A stretch of DNA of 5,916 nucleotides, from assembly GCA_022712475.1 (NCBI GenBank), contig JALAGK010000113.1, positions 1 to 5,916 of the forward strand. Direction: 5' to 3'. The stretch's first letter is position 1; every line of letters begins with the position of its first letter. Positions 1 to 5,916 of the stretch are shown here, piece after piece. A model generated the notes under the pieces. The model saw only the letters and a program-made list of their open reading frames with translations, was not told the origin of the DNA and made no database searches. A program made the position numbers and the translations under genes. The DNA is from Enterobacteriaceae bacterium (lineage in GTDB: Bacteria > Pseudomonadota > Gammaproteobacteria > Enterobacterales > Enterobacteriaceae).

Positions 1-208
<208 letters not shown>

Positions 209-216
209 AAAGGAAA
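209..216 (+). promoter_or_regulatory. malQ ribosome binding site
   Basis: The purine run AAAGGAAA lies between the malP stop at 206-208 and the malQ ATG at 221. The AGGA core (211-214) leaves 6 bases before the start codon. This supports the ATG at 221 as the start. The close spacing to the normal malP stop is what would be expected if malQ translation is helped by ribosomes finishing malP. Confidence 0.7.
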
Positions 217-220
217 CGCC

Positions 221-2311
221 ATGGAAAGCAAACGCTTAGCGCAAGCCGCGACGAATGCGGGGATTGCCACCAGCTTTATCAACGCCCACGGCAAGCCGCA
301 GGAGATTGCCGCTGACAGTCGCCAGCGTTTGCTGGAGGCAATGGGCGGCGTGACGGGCCCAGATGTCAGCGCGCCGCTGCCAGCTGTAAAAGTGTTTATC
401 GCCGGTCGCCGCATGGCGCTTACGCCACAGGGCAAGGGCGAATACGGGTGGTTACTGACCACTGAAGACGGTGAGGTTCAGCACCACGGGCAGGCAAAGA
501 GCGGACAGGCGCTGAAGCTGCCTTCCGGTCTGCCGCTCGGCTACCACAGCCTGACACTGACCCAGGACGATATGCGTTGGCACTGCCGTATTATTGTCGC
601 GCCACAGCGCTGCTATGAGCCAAAGGCGATAAAGGCGGGCAAAAAGCTGTGGGGCGCCTGTGTTCAGCTCTATACCCTGCGTTCAGAGCGTAACTGGGGC
701 ATCGGTGATTTTGGCGATTTGAAAAACATGCTCGGCGATGTGGCAAAGCGCGGTGGTGCGTTTATCGGTCTTAACCCGATTCATGCGCTGTATCCGGCAA
801 GTCCGGAAAGCGCCAGCCCATACAGCCCGTCTTCCCGTCGTTGGCTGAACGTGATTTATATCGACGTTGACGCAGTAGAAGACTTCCACTTAAGCAAAGA
901 GGCGCAGGCCTGGTGGAGGAAAGCGACCACGCAGACGGCGTTAGCCGCCGCGCGTGAGGTTGAGTGGGTGGACTACAGCGCGGTAACCGCGTTGAAAATC
1001 ACCGCGCTCAAGCTTGCCTGGCAACAGTTTTCCCTGCGTGATGGCGACGACGCGCAGCGTGTGGCTTTCCTGGATTTTGTGCGCGAGCGTGGTGAAGGGC
1101 TGTACTGGCAGGCGGCGTATGACGCGCTGCATGCTCATCTGATGCAAAAAGATGCGGCTAACTGGGGCTGGCCCGCATGGCCGCAGCAGTATCGCGAAGC
1201 ATCTTCTGCAGGCGTGGCGGAGTTTTGTCAGACACATGCCGACGAGGTTGATTTCTGGCTGTGGCTACAGTGGCTGGCGTACAGCCAGTTCGCGGCTTGC
1301 TGGGCGGTGTGCTGCAATGCCAGTATGCCAATTGGCCTGTATCGTGACCTGGCGGTTGGTGTGGCTGAGGGCGGCTCTGAAACCTGGGGTGACCGCGAGC
1401 TGTATTGTCTGAAGGCATCCGTTGGTGCGCCGCCGGATATTCTCGGGCCACTGGGTCAAAACTGGGGGCTACCGCCGATTAACCCCCATGTCATGGTCGA
1501 GCGCGCCTACGATCCGTTTGTTGAGCTACTGCGCGCCAATATGGAAAACTGCGGTGCGCTGCGTATTGACCATGTTATGTCGATGCTGCGTCTGTGGTGG
1601 ATACCTTACGGCGAAACGGCGGATAAAGGCGCGTATGTGGCCTACCCGGTGGATGACCTGCTGGCCATTCTGGCGCTGGAAAGCCAGCGCCACCGCTGCA
1701 TGGTGATTGGTGAAGACCTCGGTACTGTGCCGGTGGAAATCGTCAGCAAGCTTCGCGACAGCGGTGTGTACTCCTACAAAGTGCTTTATTTTGAGCAGGA
1801 TGGCGACAATCACCTGCGTGCCCCCCAGGCGTGGCCGGAGCAGGCGATGGCGGTTGCCACTACCCATGACCTGCCGACGCTGCGCGGCTGGTGGGACAGC
1901 GGCGACCTGACGCTTGGTAAAACGCTCGGTCTGTATCCTGACGCAGAGGTGCTCAAAGGGTTATATGCTGACCGCGAACGGGCAAAGCAGGGCGTGTTGA
2001 ATGCGCTGCATGAGCACGGTTGTCTGCCGAAGTCCAGCGGGCGCCACGCCTCGCGCATGAGCATGACGCCGCTGCTTAACCGCGGTATGCAACGTTATAT
2101 TGCTGACAGCCATTGTGCGTTGCTGGGATTACAGCCGGAAGACTGGCTGGATATGGAAGCGCCGGTGAATGTGCCAGGCACCAGCGACCAGTACCGCAAC
2201 TGGCGGCGTAAGCTTGATACCACGCTTGAGGCGATGTTCGCCGACGAGCACGTCAACCGTCTGATTAAAGATCTTGATCGCCGTCGCCGGGCGCTTTCCC
2301 GCAAGGCCTGA
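221..2311 (+). CDS. malQ: 4-alpha-glucanotransferase (amylomaltase) MalQ
   Basis: This is a cytoplasmic GH77 amylomaltase that transfers maltosyl and longer dextrinyl groups between maltodextrins and releases glucose, feeding longer chains to MalP. The 696 residues compare with 694 in E. coli MalQ, and identity is high along the whole length (N-terminus MESKRLAQAATNAGI, C-terminus KDLDRRRRALSRK). The GH77 catalytic residues are all visible: nucleophile Asp450 in GALRIDHVMSMLRLWW, acid/base Glu498 in VIGEDLGTVP and the transition-state stabiliser Asp550 in TTHDLPTLRGWW. Each is offset by two from the E. coli numbering. Residues 1 to about 140 form the N-terminal extension typical of enteric MalQ, ahead of the barrel that starts near WGACVQLYTLRSE. 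The ATG at 221 has a good ribosome binding site and matches the family start. It is the second gene of malPQ, so its main promoter, normally MalT-dependent, should lie upstream of malP outside the window. The gene looks intact. Confidence 0.98.
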   Translation: MESKRLAQAATNAGIATSFINAHGKPQEIAADSRQRLLEAMGGVTGPDVSAPLPAVKVFIAGRRMALTPQGKGEYGWLLTTEDGEVQHHGQAKSGQALKLPSGLPLGYHSLTLTQDDMRWHCRIIVAPQRCYEPKAIKAGKKLWGACVQLYTLRSERNWGIGDFGDLKNMLGDVAKRGGAFIGLNPIHALYPASPESASPYSPSSRRWLNVIYIDVDAVEDFHLSKEAQAWWRKATTQTALAAAREVEWVDYSAVTALKITALKLAWQQFSLRDGDDAQRVAFLDFVRERGEGLYWQAAYDALHAHLMQKDAANWGWPAWPQQYREASSAGVAEFCQTHADEVDFWLWLQWLAYSQFAACWAVCCNASMPIGLYRDLAVGVAEGGSETWGDRELYCLKASVGAPPDILGPLGQNWGLPPINPHVMVERAYDPFVELLRANMENCGALRIDHVMSMLRLWWIPYGETADKGAYVAYPVDDLLAILALESQRHRCMVIGEDLGTVPVEIVSKLRDSGVYSYKVLYFEQDGDNHLRAPQAWPEQAMAVATTHDLPTLRGWWDSGDLTLGKTLGLYPDAEVLKGLYADRERAKQGVLNALHEHGCLPKSSGRHASRMSMTPLLNRGMQRYIADSHCALLGLQPEDWLDMEAPVNVPGTSDQYRNWRRKLDTTLEAMFADEHVNRLIKDLDRRRRALSRKA
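267..274 (-). other. Chi-like octamer (minus strand)
   Basis: The plus strand reads CCACCAGC, so the minus strand carries GCTGGTGG, the E. coli RecBCD Chi sequence. It lies within malQ codons and may be incidental. Confidence 0.5.
1887..1894 (+). other. Chi-like octamer (plus strand)
   Basis: An exact GCTGGTGG lies in the malQ codons for the conserved RGWWDS segment, just after the catalytic Asp550. The motif is exact, but coding constraint alone could explain it. Confidence 0.5.
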
Positions 2312-2322
2312 AGGCGCAAATG

Positions 2323-2351
2323 AAAATGCCCGCAGACGCGGGCATTTTTTT
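2323..2351 (+). terminator. Intrinsic terminator between malQ and nfuA, probably bidirectional
   Basis: A perfect 11-bp inverted repeat, AAAATGCCCGC (2323-2333) and GCGGGCATTTT (2338-2348), encloses a 4-base loop (AGAC). On the plus strand the stem runs into a 7-T tract (2345-2351), the classic Rho-independent form, 11 bp after the malQ stop. Read on the minus strand, the same stem follows the nfuA stop by about 17 bp and ends in four Ts, so it can also end nfuA transcription. It is the only terminator-like structure between these convergent genes. Confidence 0.92.
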
Positions 2352-2368
2352 AGCAGATGTTGGGCGCA

Positions 2369-2944
2369 TCAGTAATAAGAGTGCTCGCCGCGCTGGTGCT
2401 CGGTAAGGTCACGTACGCCTTTGAGTTCGCTAAATTCACTGATGAGCTGCTTTTCAATCCCTTCTTTTAGCGTGAAGTCCACCATAGAACAGCCGTTACA
2501 GCCGCCGCCGAATTGCAAAATGGCGTAGCCTTCATCGGTGATTTCCATCAGCGATACGCGGCCACCGTGGCCGGCCAGCTGTGGATTAATTTGCGCCTGA
2601 ATAAAGTATTCCACGCGCTCAATCAGTGGCGCGTCGTCAGACACTTTACGCATTTTGGCGTTTGGAGCTTTCAGGGTCAGCTGTGAGCCGAGCTGGTCGG
2701 TGACAAAGTCGATTTCCGCATCTTCCAGGAACGGCTTGCTCAGTTCGTCCACATAGGCGGTGAGCTGCTCAAATTCGACAGCGGTGTCCGTGGCTTCAAC
2801 CGCATCCGGCGGGCAGTAAGAGACACCGCATTCCGCGTTCGGGGTGCCGGGATTAATAACGAACACGCGGATCTGTGTCCCTTCTTCCTGATTTGCCAGC
2901 AGTTTGGCGAAGTGTGCTTGTGCAGCATCGGAAATACGGATCAT
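2369..2944 (-). CDS. nfuA: Fe-S biogenesis protein NfuA
   Basis: NfuA is a cytoplasmic carrier that binds a [4Fe-4S] cluster at a dimer interface and delivers it to client enzymes such as aconitase and lipoyl synthase, particularly under oxidative stress or iron limitation. The 191 residues equal the E. coli length, and the sequence is nearly colinear with it. Residues 1 to about 95 are the degenerate A-type (IscA-like) domain, with only Cys39 and Cys44 (AECGVSYC). Residues from about 105 onward are the Nfu domain with the cluster-binding CxxC, Cys149 and Cys152, in [14 protein letters not shown]. The start at 2944 ([12 protein letters not shown]) matches the family. A longer in-frame form from 3025 would run into gntX and across the promoter, so it was rejected. 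A possible Shine-Dalgarno AGG lies about 9 bases upstream. The gene lies downstream of gntX on the same strand after a 59-bp gap that holds its own promoter and an IscR-like site. Confidence 0.97.
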   Translation of the reverse strand: MIRISDAAQAHFAKLLANQEEGTQIRVFVINPGTPNAECGVSYCPPDAVEATDTAVEFEQLTAYVDELSKPFLEDAEIDFVTDQLGSQLTLKAPNAKMRKVSDDAPLIERVEYFIQAQINPQLAGHGGRVSLMEITDEGYAILQFGGGCNGCSMVDFTLKEGIEKQLISEFSELKGVRDLTEHQRGEHSYY

Positions 2945-2957
2945 AAGCTGTGACCTA

Positions 2958-2982
2958 ATAGTTGACTCATTTACCTGGTTAT
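2958..2982 (-). promoter_or_regulatory. Putative IscR type 1 binding site upstream of nfuA
   Basis: On the minus strand these 25 bases fit the IscR type 1 consensus (ATASYYGACT, five middle bases, AGTCRRSTAT) at about 20 of 25 positions by my count. The half nearer nfuA, AGTCAACTAT, is a perfect half-site. The other half reads ATAACCAGGT and departs mainly at the GAC. The site begins at the -10 hexamer and covers the expected start of transcription, which suits repression by [2Fe-2S]-IscR. E. coli nfuA (yhgI) is, as I recall, a known IscR type 1 target, which supports the call. Binding itself is inferred. Confidence 0.72.
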
Positions 2983-3009
2983 AATACGCCCATCTCAGAG
3001 GGGCTACAA
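2981..3009 (-). promoter_or_regulatory. Putative sigma-70 promoter of nfuA
   Basis: Reading the minus strand, TTGTAG (3009-3004, 3 of 6 to the -35 consensus) is followed by a 17-bp spacer and TATTAT (2986-2981, 5 of 6 to the -10 consensus). The -35 overlaps the gntX stop codon. The start of transcription should fall near 2974, giving a leader of about 30 bases before the nfuA ATG. The overlap with the IscR-like site supports this as the regulated promoter. Confidence 0.6.
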
Positions 3010-3687
3010 GGTGCGGCACAGGCACCAGACCTGTAGCGACGCGACACCGCTGCGTTGCAGCAAACGTGCAGCTTCAGCCACGGTACTGCCTGTGGTAACA
3101 ACATCGTCCACGATAGCGATATGGCGACCCTTAAGCGCCAATTCAAGCCGAAACGCATTTTTCATGTTGCGGGTGCGAAGCCTGGCGCTGAGTTTGTGCT
3201 GCACGCCAGCAGTTTTGATTCTGACCAGCGCACCGGGCTCGTGCGGGCAGCCGAGCCAGCGGGCAAGCGGCGCAGCGAGCAGCGCACTCTGGTTAAACCC
3301 CCGCCGCCACTGGCGACGGCGGTGTAGCGGAATGCTTATCAGCATGTCTGGCAGCGGCAGACCCCGCTCGCGCCGGGCCTGCAATACGCACAGTAGCAGC
3401 AGACGTGAGAGGGGCGTGGCCAGCGCAGTGTTATTGGCAAATTTCAGACGGTGCAACAAGGTGCTCAGCGGTGCGCGGTAATCGCCGACGCTGACCAGAT
3501 GCTGCCATGGCGGCGGGCGTTGCAGGCAGCGCCCGCACGGACTGCGCGGGTTCATTGAGGGAAGACCACACTGCGGGCAAGCGGGTGGGCTTTTTAGCAG
3601 CGCGCGGGTACAGCAGCTACACAGACCGTGACGGGCAAGAGCCAGCGGCATTGCACATAGCCAACACAGGGCGGGGATTGATAGCAT
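3004..3687 (-). CDS. gntX: ComF/GntX family protein (DNA utilization protein GntX)
   Basis: This cytoplasmic ComF-family protein has a cysteine-rich N-terminus joined to a phosphoribosyltransferase-like domain. In E. coli, GntX is needed to use DNA as a nutrient; its biochemical activity is not settled and the gluconate name is historical. The 227 residues equal the E. coli length. Two zinc-ribbon-like sets are visible: Cys8 and Cys11 with Cys23/Cys26, then Cys37 and Cys40 with Cys51 and Cys54. The basic [12 protein letters not shown] segment is at 123-134, the Q...RTRNMKNAF element at about 163-179, and the PRPP-loop motif [16 protein letters not shown] at 191-206. The start at 3687 ([11 protein letters not shown]) matches the family and has a near-ideal AGGAGG five bases upstream. 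A longer in-frame form reaching 3852 would run into bioH and was rejected. It is divergent from bioH and upstream of nfuA, so read-through into nfuA is possible. Confidence 0.95.
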   Translation of the reverse strand: MLSIPALCWLCAMPLALARHGLCSCCTRALLKSPPACPQCGLPSMNPRSPCGRCLQRPPPWQHLVSVGDYRAPLSTLLHRLKFANNTALATPLSRLLLLCVLQARRERGLPLPDMLISIPLHRRRQWRRGFNQSALLAAPLARWLGCPHEPGALVRIKTAGVQHKLSARLRTRNMKNAFRLELALKGRHIAIVDDVVTTGSTVAEAARLLQRSGVASLQVWCLCRTL

Positions 3688-3692
3688 ACGGT

Positions 3693-3698
3693 CCTCCT
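3693..3698 (-). promoter_or_regulatory. Strong gntX Shine-Dalgarno AGGAGG
   Basis: The minus strand reads AGGAGG ACCGT ATG, a full six-base anti-16S match with a 5-base spacer. It decides the gntX start at 3687 over the longer upstream reading. It lies inside the 36-bp gap between the divergent gntX and bioH start codons. Confidence 0.88.
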
Positions 3699-3723
3699 GA
3701 CTAAGTGAAGAGAACAATAACCG

Positions 3724-4500
3724 ATGAGTGAACTCTGGTGGCAGACCGCGGGCGAGGGAAAATGTCATCTTGTGCTGCTGCACGGATGGGGACTGAACGC
3801 CGAGGTGTGGAATGGCATTGTTCCCCGGCTTGGCTCGCAGTTTACGCTGCATCTGGTGGATTTACCGGGATTTGGTCGTAGCACAGGTTATGGCGCGATG
3901 ACGCTTGAGGCTATGGCAGACGCCGTTGCTGAGCGTGCGCCAGCGTCTGCTCTGTGGCTTGGCTGGAGTCTTGGCGGGCTGGTGGCAAGCCAGGTGGCGC
4001 TCACCACGCCGCAGCGCGTGGCTGGACTGATTACCGTTGCCTCCTCTCCCTGCTTTAGCGCAAAAGACGACTGGCCGGGCATTAAGCCCGAGGTACTGGC
4101 CGGTTTTCAGCACCAACTGAGCGAGGACTACAAACGCACGGTGGAGCGTTTTCTGGCACTTCAGACGCTCGGCACAGAAACCGCGCGCCAGGACGCGCGG
4201 TTGCTCAAAGACGTGGTGCTTAACCAGCCGATGCCGACAGTGGAGGCGCTCAACGGCGGACTGGAGATCCTCAAGTCGGTCGATTTACGTGCGCCGCTGT
4301 GTGGGTTGCAGGTGCCGTTTTTGCGCCTTTACGGGCGGCTGGACGGGCTGGTGCCACGCAAAGTCGTCGCAGCGCTTGATGACCTGTGGCCGCACAGTAC
4401 GTCGCTGATGTTTGAGAAGGCTGCCCACGCGCCGTTTATTTCCCACCCACAGGCGTTTTGTGAGGCGCTACTGGCATTTCGCGACCGCGTTGAGGCCTGA
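3724..4500 (+). CDS. bioH: Pimeloyl-[acyl-carrier protein] methyl ester esterase BioH
   Basis: BioH is a cytoplasmic alpha/beta hydrolase that removes the methyl group from pimeloyl-ACP methyl ester. This ends the BioC-initiated, fatty-acid-synthesis-based route to pimelate and commits the product to biotin formation. The 258 residues compare with 256 in E. coli, with matching numbering of the catalytic triad: Ser82 in GWSLGG, Asp207 in YGRLDGLVP and His235 in KAAHAPF. The oxyanion-hole strand [10 protein letters not shown] (20-29, including Trp22) and the lid region between about 115 and 185 ([18 protein letters not shown] onward) are also conserved. The start MSELWWQT aligns with E. coli MNNIWWQT; only a weak purine-rich ribosome site (AAGAGAA, about 3708-3714) precedes it. 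bioH stands alone, away from the bio operon as in E. coli. It is divergent from gntX, and its promoter must lie largely inside the gntX 5' coding region. Confidence 0.98.
   Translation: MSELWWQTAGEGKCHLVLLHGWGLNAEVWNGIVPRLGSQFTLHLVDLPGFGRSTGYGAMTLEAMADAVAERAPASALWLGWSLGGLVASQVALTTPQRVAGLITVASSPCFSAKDDWPGIKPEVLAGFQHQLSEDYKRTVERFLALQTLGTETARQDARLLKDVVLNQPMPTVEALNGGLEILKSVDLRAPLCGLQVPFLRLYGRLDGLVPRKVVAALDDLWPHSTSLMFEKAAHAPFISHPQAFCEALLAFRDRVEA
3978..3985 (+). other. Chi-like octamer (plus strand)
   Basis: An exact GCTGGTGG lies in bioH codons just after the catalytic-serine motif GWSLGG. As with the other two copies, recombination activity is inferred only from similarity to E. coli Chi. Confidence 0.5.
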
Positions 4501-4508
4501 CTCAACGC
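4487..4508. other. Inverted repeat at the bioH 3' end
   Basis: GCGTTGAG (4487-4494) and CTCAACGC (4501-4508) form a perfect 8-bp stem with a 6-base loop, GCCTGA, which contains the bioH stop codon. Only two Ts follow on the plus strand, and no T-tract follows on the minus strand. It is therefore not a canonical intrinsic terminator, but it is the only hairpin seen between the convergent bioH and Wzi-family genes. It may act as an RNA 3'-end stabiliser or a weak terminator. Confidence 0.4.
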
Positions 4509-4514
4509 TTAAGG

Positions 4515-5916
4515 TCAGTTGCCGAAAGTGATGTCGGCACTGAGTCCCGCTCCCACGTCGTCGGCGTAATACGTGCTGTGGCTGTACCACAGGCGCGTAT
4601 CGAGCGTCAGCCAGTCGCGAACCGGTGCATGCCAGTTTAGTTCGCCGCCGGTGTGTTTATCTGCCTGTGGCCACGCGTGGTTGATGGGCTGAGAGAGCCG
4701 GTTAACCTGCTCGTGGACTAGCCTTGCGCCAAAACGCTGCCCGTCTTCTCGCGTCAGGCTGACGCCGAGCGTATATTGCGTTGAGTCGCCTCCCATTGAT
4801 GCACCGAGCGGGTAGCCCTGCTGGTAATAGCCTTGTTTATAATTGCGGTGCGTGTAACTGATGCCCTGCTTGTCGAGGTTAGTGCGGGTATCGGCACCTT
4901 CGAGATACAGACTCACCAGCTGGCTATCCCAGGTGTGCATGAGTTCAATACCGGCCATGTACATCACGTGTGAGGGCATAAACCCGGCTTCATCTTCACC
5001 GATAATCTGTCCGTAAAATGCCGCGGGGATATCGACCAGTGGCGCAAGGTTGAGACGAAAATCAATGCCGCCCAACTGATTGGCGGGATCTTTGCTCGCA
5101 TTATTGGTGTTGTCGCGCCCGATAACGGCGTTACCCAACGAGGAGAACGACTGCGGGCGACCGTCTCCGCCCCACATCAGCGTGCGTGACAGCCCAATTT
5201 GTAGGGCAGGCAGCGGCATAACACTGAGCCTGGCCCCCAGAAGTTTTGGCTCACTCGGCGTGTGGTACTGGCGCAGTTGCCCGGCGCTAAGCTGGTAATT
5301 CCACGGGCCGAGCCACGCAAGCCAGGGTGTGGTGAAGGCTGTTGTGCTGGCACGCTGGAGCTGAAAGCCGGTGACAGGTCTTGCGGCATCGGAACGAATC
5401 AGGCTGTTGGCATGGCCGGGCCCCCACCATTGTGGAATTTCACCAAAGCTTAGCCACTGGTCGAATAGCTTTACTGAAGCACGCGAGCCGTTAAGCGTGG
5501 GATGAGCGTCACTGGCAATATAGCGGTGGCTTTCAAGCTGGCCCTGTAGCTGAATTTCCCAGAAGTCGCCGCGGTCGTTAACTCCCACATCCAACCCATG
5601 TGCGGCGGTTTGTGACTGTGCGAAGCCAGAGGTCAGGCCGGGTTTCTGGCTGTTTGTCCAGAGTCTGGCGTTGACGGGCGCATGAAGCTGACGCAGCCGC
5701 TGGTCTATGCGCGCCAGCGCGCGCTGTGTGGCTGCGTCTGTGTTGGTGCGTAAGGGAGTCAGTGCTCCCTGTACAGCCTCTTCGCTGAGCGGCCAGGTCG
5801 TTAAATCCAGCGACAGGGCGTGGCGGCTGCTAAGCCAGGTGAGATTGTCACGTAGCGTCTCATCGGGCATCAGCAGTCCGGCTGACACTGATGGGGTGGT
5901 AAGCATTAACAGGCAC
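4515..5916 (-). CDS. Wzi-family capsule assembly outer-membrane protein, 5' end beyond the window
   Basis: This is a homologue of Wzi, the outer-membrane beta-barrel lectin that helps anchor group 1 capsular polysaccharide to the cell surface. Numbering from the Met at 5906, the shared blocks are LRDNLTWLSSRHALSLDLTTWPLS (18-41), WLSFGEIPQWWGPG (151-164), MWGGDGRPQSFS (244-255), NQLGGIDFR (276-284), FYGQIIGEDEAG (297-308) and YTHRNYKQGYYQQGYPLG (351-368) followed by MGGD. The 463 residues visible approach the roughly 480 of E. coli K30 Wzi. The frame stays open upstream of that Met (Cys-Leu-Leu), and this hydrophobic stretch leading into TPSVSA looks like the end of a signal peptide with cleavage before GLLMPDETLRDN. 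The true start therefore lies past 5916 and the gene is partial here. The C-terminus ends ADITFGN, a typical alternating final beta strand. It converges on bioH with a 14-bp gap. Family membership is strong, but a role in capsule is inferred: it does not sit in a visible capsule locus. Confidence 0.9.
   Translation of the reverse strand, partial: CLLMLTTPSVSAGLLMPDETLRDNLTWLSSRHALSLDLTTWPLSEEAVQGALTPLRTNTDAATQRALARIDQRLRQLHAPVNARLWTNSQKPGLTSGFAQSQTAAHGLDVGVNDRGDFWEIQLQGQLESHRYIASDAHPTLNGSRASVKLFDQWLSFGEIPQWWGPGHANSLIRSDAARPVTGFQLQRASTTAFTTPWLAWLGPWNYQLSAGQLRQYHTPSEPKLLGARLSVMPLPALQIGLSRTLMWGGDGRPQSFSSLGNAVIGRDNTNNASKDPANQLGGIDFRLNLAPLVDIPAAFYGQIIGEDEAGFMPSHVMYMAGIELMHTWDSQLVSLYLEGADTRTNLDKQGISYTHRNYKQGYYQQGYPLGASMGGDSTQYTLGVSLTREDGQRFGARLVHEQVNRLSQPINHAWPQADKHTGGELNWHAPVRDWLTLDTRLWYSHSTYYADDVGAGLSADITFGN

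Noticed and set aside
1526..1867. 113-residue minus-strand reading frame inside malQ
   Set aside because: It lies opposite the conserved catalytic core of MalQ and shows no recognisable protein features.
2945..3025. N-terminal extension of nfuA to 3025
   Set aside because: It would cross the promoter and IscR-like site and enter gntX; family members start at MIRISDAAQ (2944).
3011..3481. 156-residue plus-strand reading frame opposite gntX
   Set aside because: It is antisense to a well-supported gene and rich in Ser, Arg and Ala as expected from a GC-rich shadow frame; no domain is recognisable.
3651..3706. Possible bioH promoter (TTGCAC at 3651 or TTGATA at 3678 as -35)
   Set aside because: No acceptable -10 hexamer lies 16-18 bp downstream of either; matches were 3 of 6 or fewer.
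3688..3852. N-terminal extension of gntX to 3852
   Set aside because: It would overlap the bioH 5' end, lacks similarity to ComF/GntX proteins, and the AGGAGG site fixes the start at 3687.
5880..5906. Met at 5906 as the true start of the Wzi-family gene
   Set aside because: The frame stays open upstream to the window edge with hydrophobic residues that fit a signal peptide, so this Met is probably internal to the signal sequence.

Overview
The window looks like chromosomal DNA from a gamma-proteobacterium of the order Enterobacterales, most probably family Enterobacteriaceae. MalQ, NfuA, GntX, BioH and the MalP tail all read as close homologues of the Escherichia coli K-12 proteins, with matching lengths (MalQ 696 against 694 residues, NfuA 191, GntX 227, BioH 258 against 256). 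The order malP-malQ, nfuA, gntX, bioH is also the enteric one. The DNA is GC-rich and the genes look uniform in composition. I cannot name the genus from this stretch. These identifications rest on remembered family sequences, not on a database search.

Layout, left to right. Positions 1-208 (+) hold the 3' end of malP, maltodextrin phosphorylase. It carries an in-frame TAG at 71-73, although the conserved C-terminal sequence continues in frame to the expected stop at 206-208. Next is malQ, 4-alpha-glucanotransferase (221-2311, +), followed by a hairpin with a T-tract that probably serves as a bidirectional terminator. On the minus strand are nfuA (2369-2944), a Fe-S cluster carrier, with a promoter and an apparent IscR type 1 site just upstream, and gntX (3004-3687), a ComF-family phosphoribosyltransferase-like protein. 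Divergent from gntX, and only 36 bp away, is bioH (3724-4500, +), pimeloyl-ACP methyl ester esterase. Convergent with bioH, after 14 bp, is a Wzi-family outer-membrane protein gene (4515 to the window edge, minus) that lacks its 5' end.

How the genes fit together. malP and malQ form the cytoplasmic maltodextrin-degrading pair: MalQ disproportionates short maltodextrins and MalP phosphorolyses the longer products to glucose-1-phosphate. If the amber codon is real, the MalP half of this pathway is probably impaired. nfuA, gntX and bioH are a conserved housekeeping neighbourhood rather than one pathway (Fe-S repair, DNA-derived nutrient use, biotin synthesis). BioH supplies the free pimeloyl-ACP step even though it lies away from the main bio operon.

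All but about 200 bp of the window is coding, and there is no gene-free stretch over 300 bp. I see no mobile element, CRISPR array, tRNA, rRNA or undescribed multi-gene system. The points most worth checking are the amber codon in malP, the Wzi homologue lying next to bioH instead of in a capsule locus, and the IscR-type site controlling nfuA.
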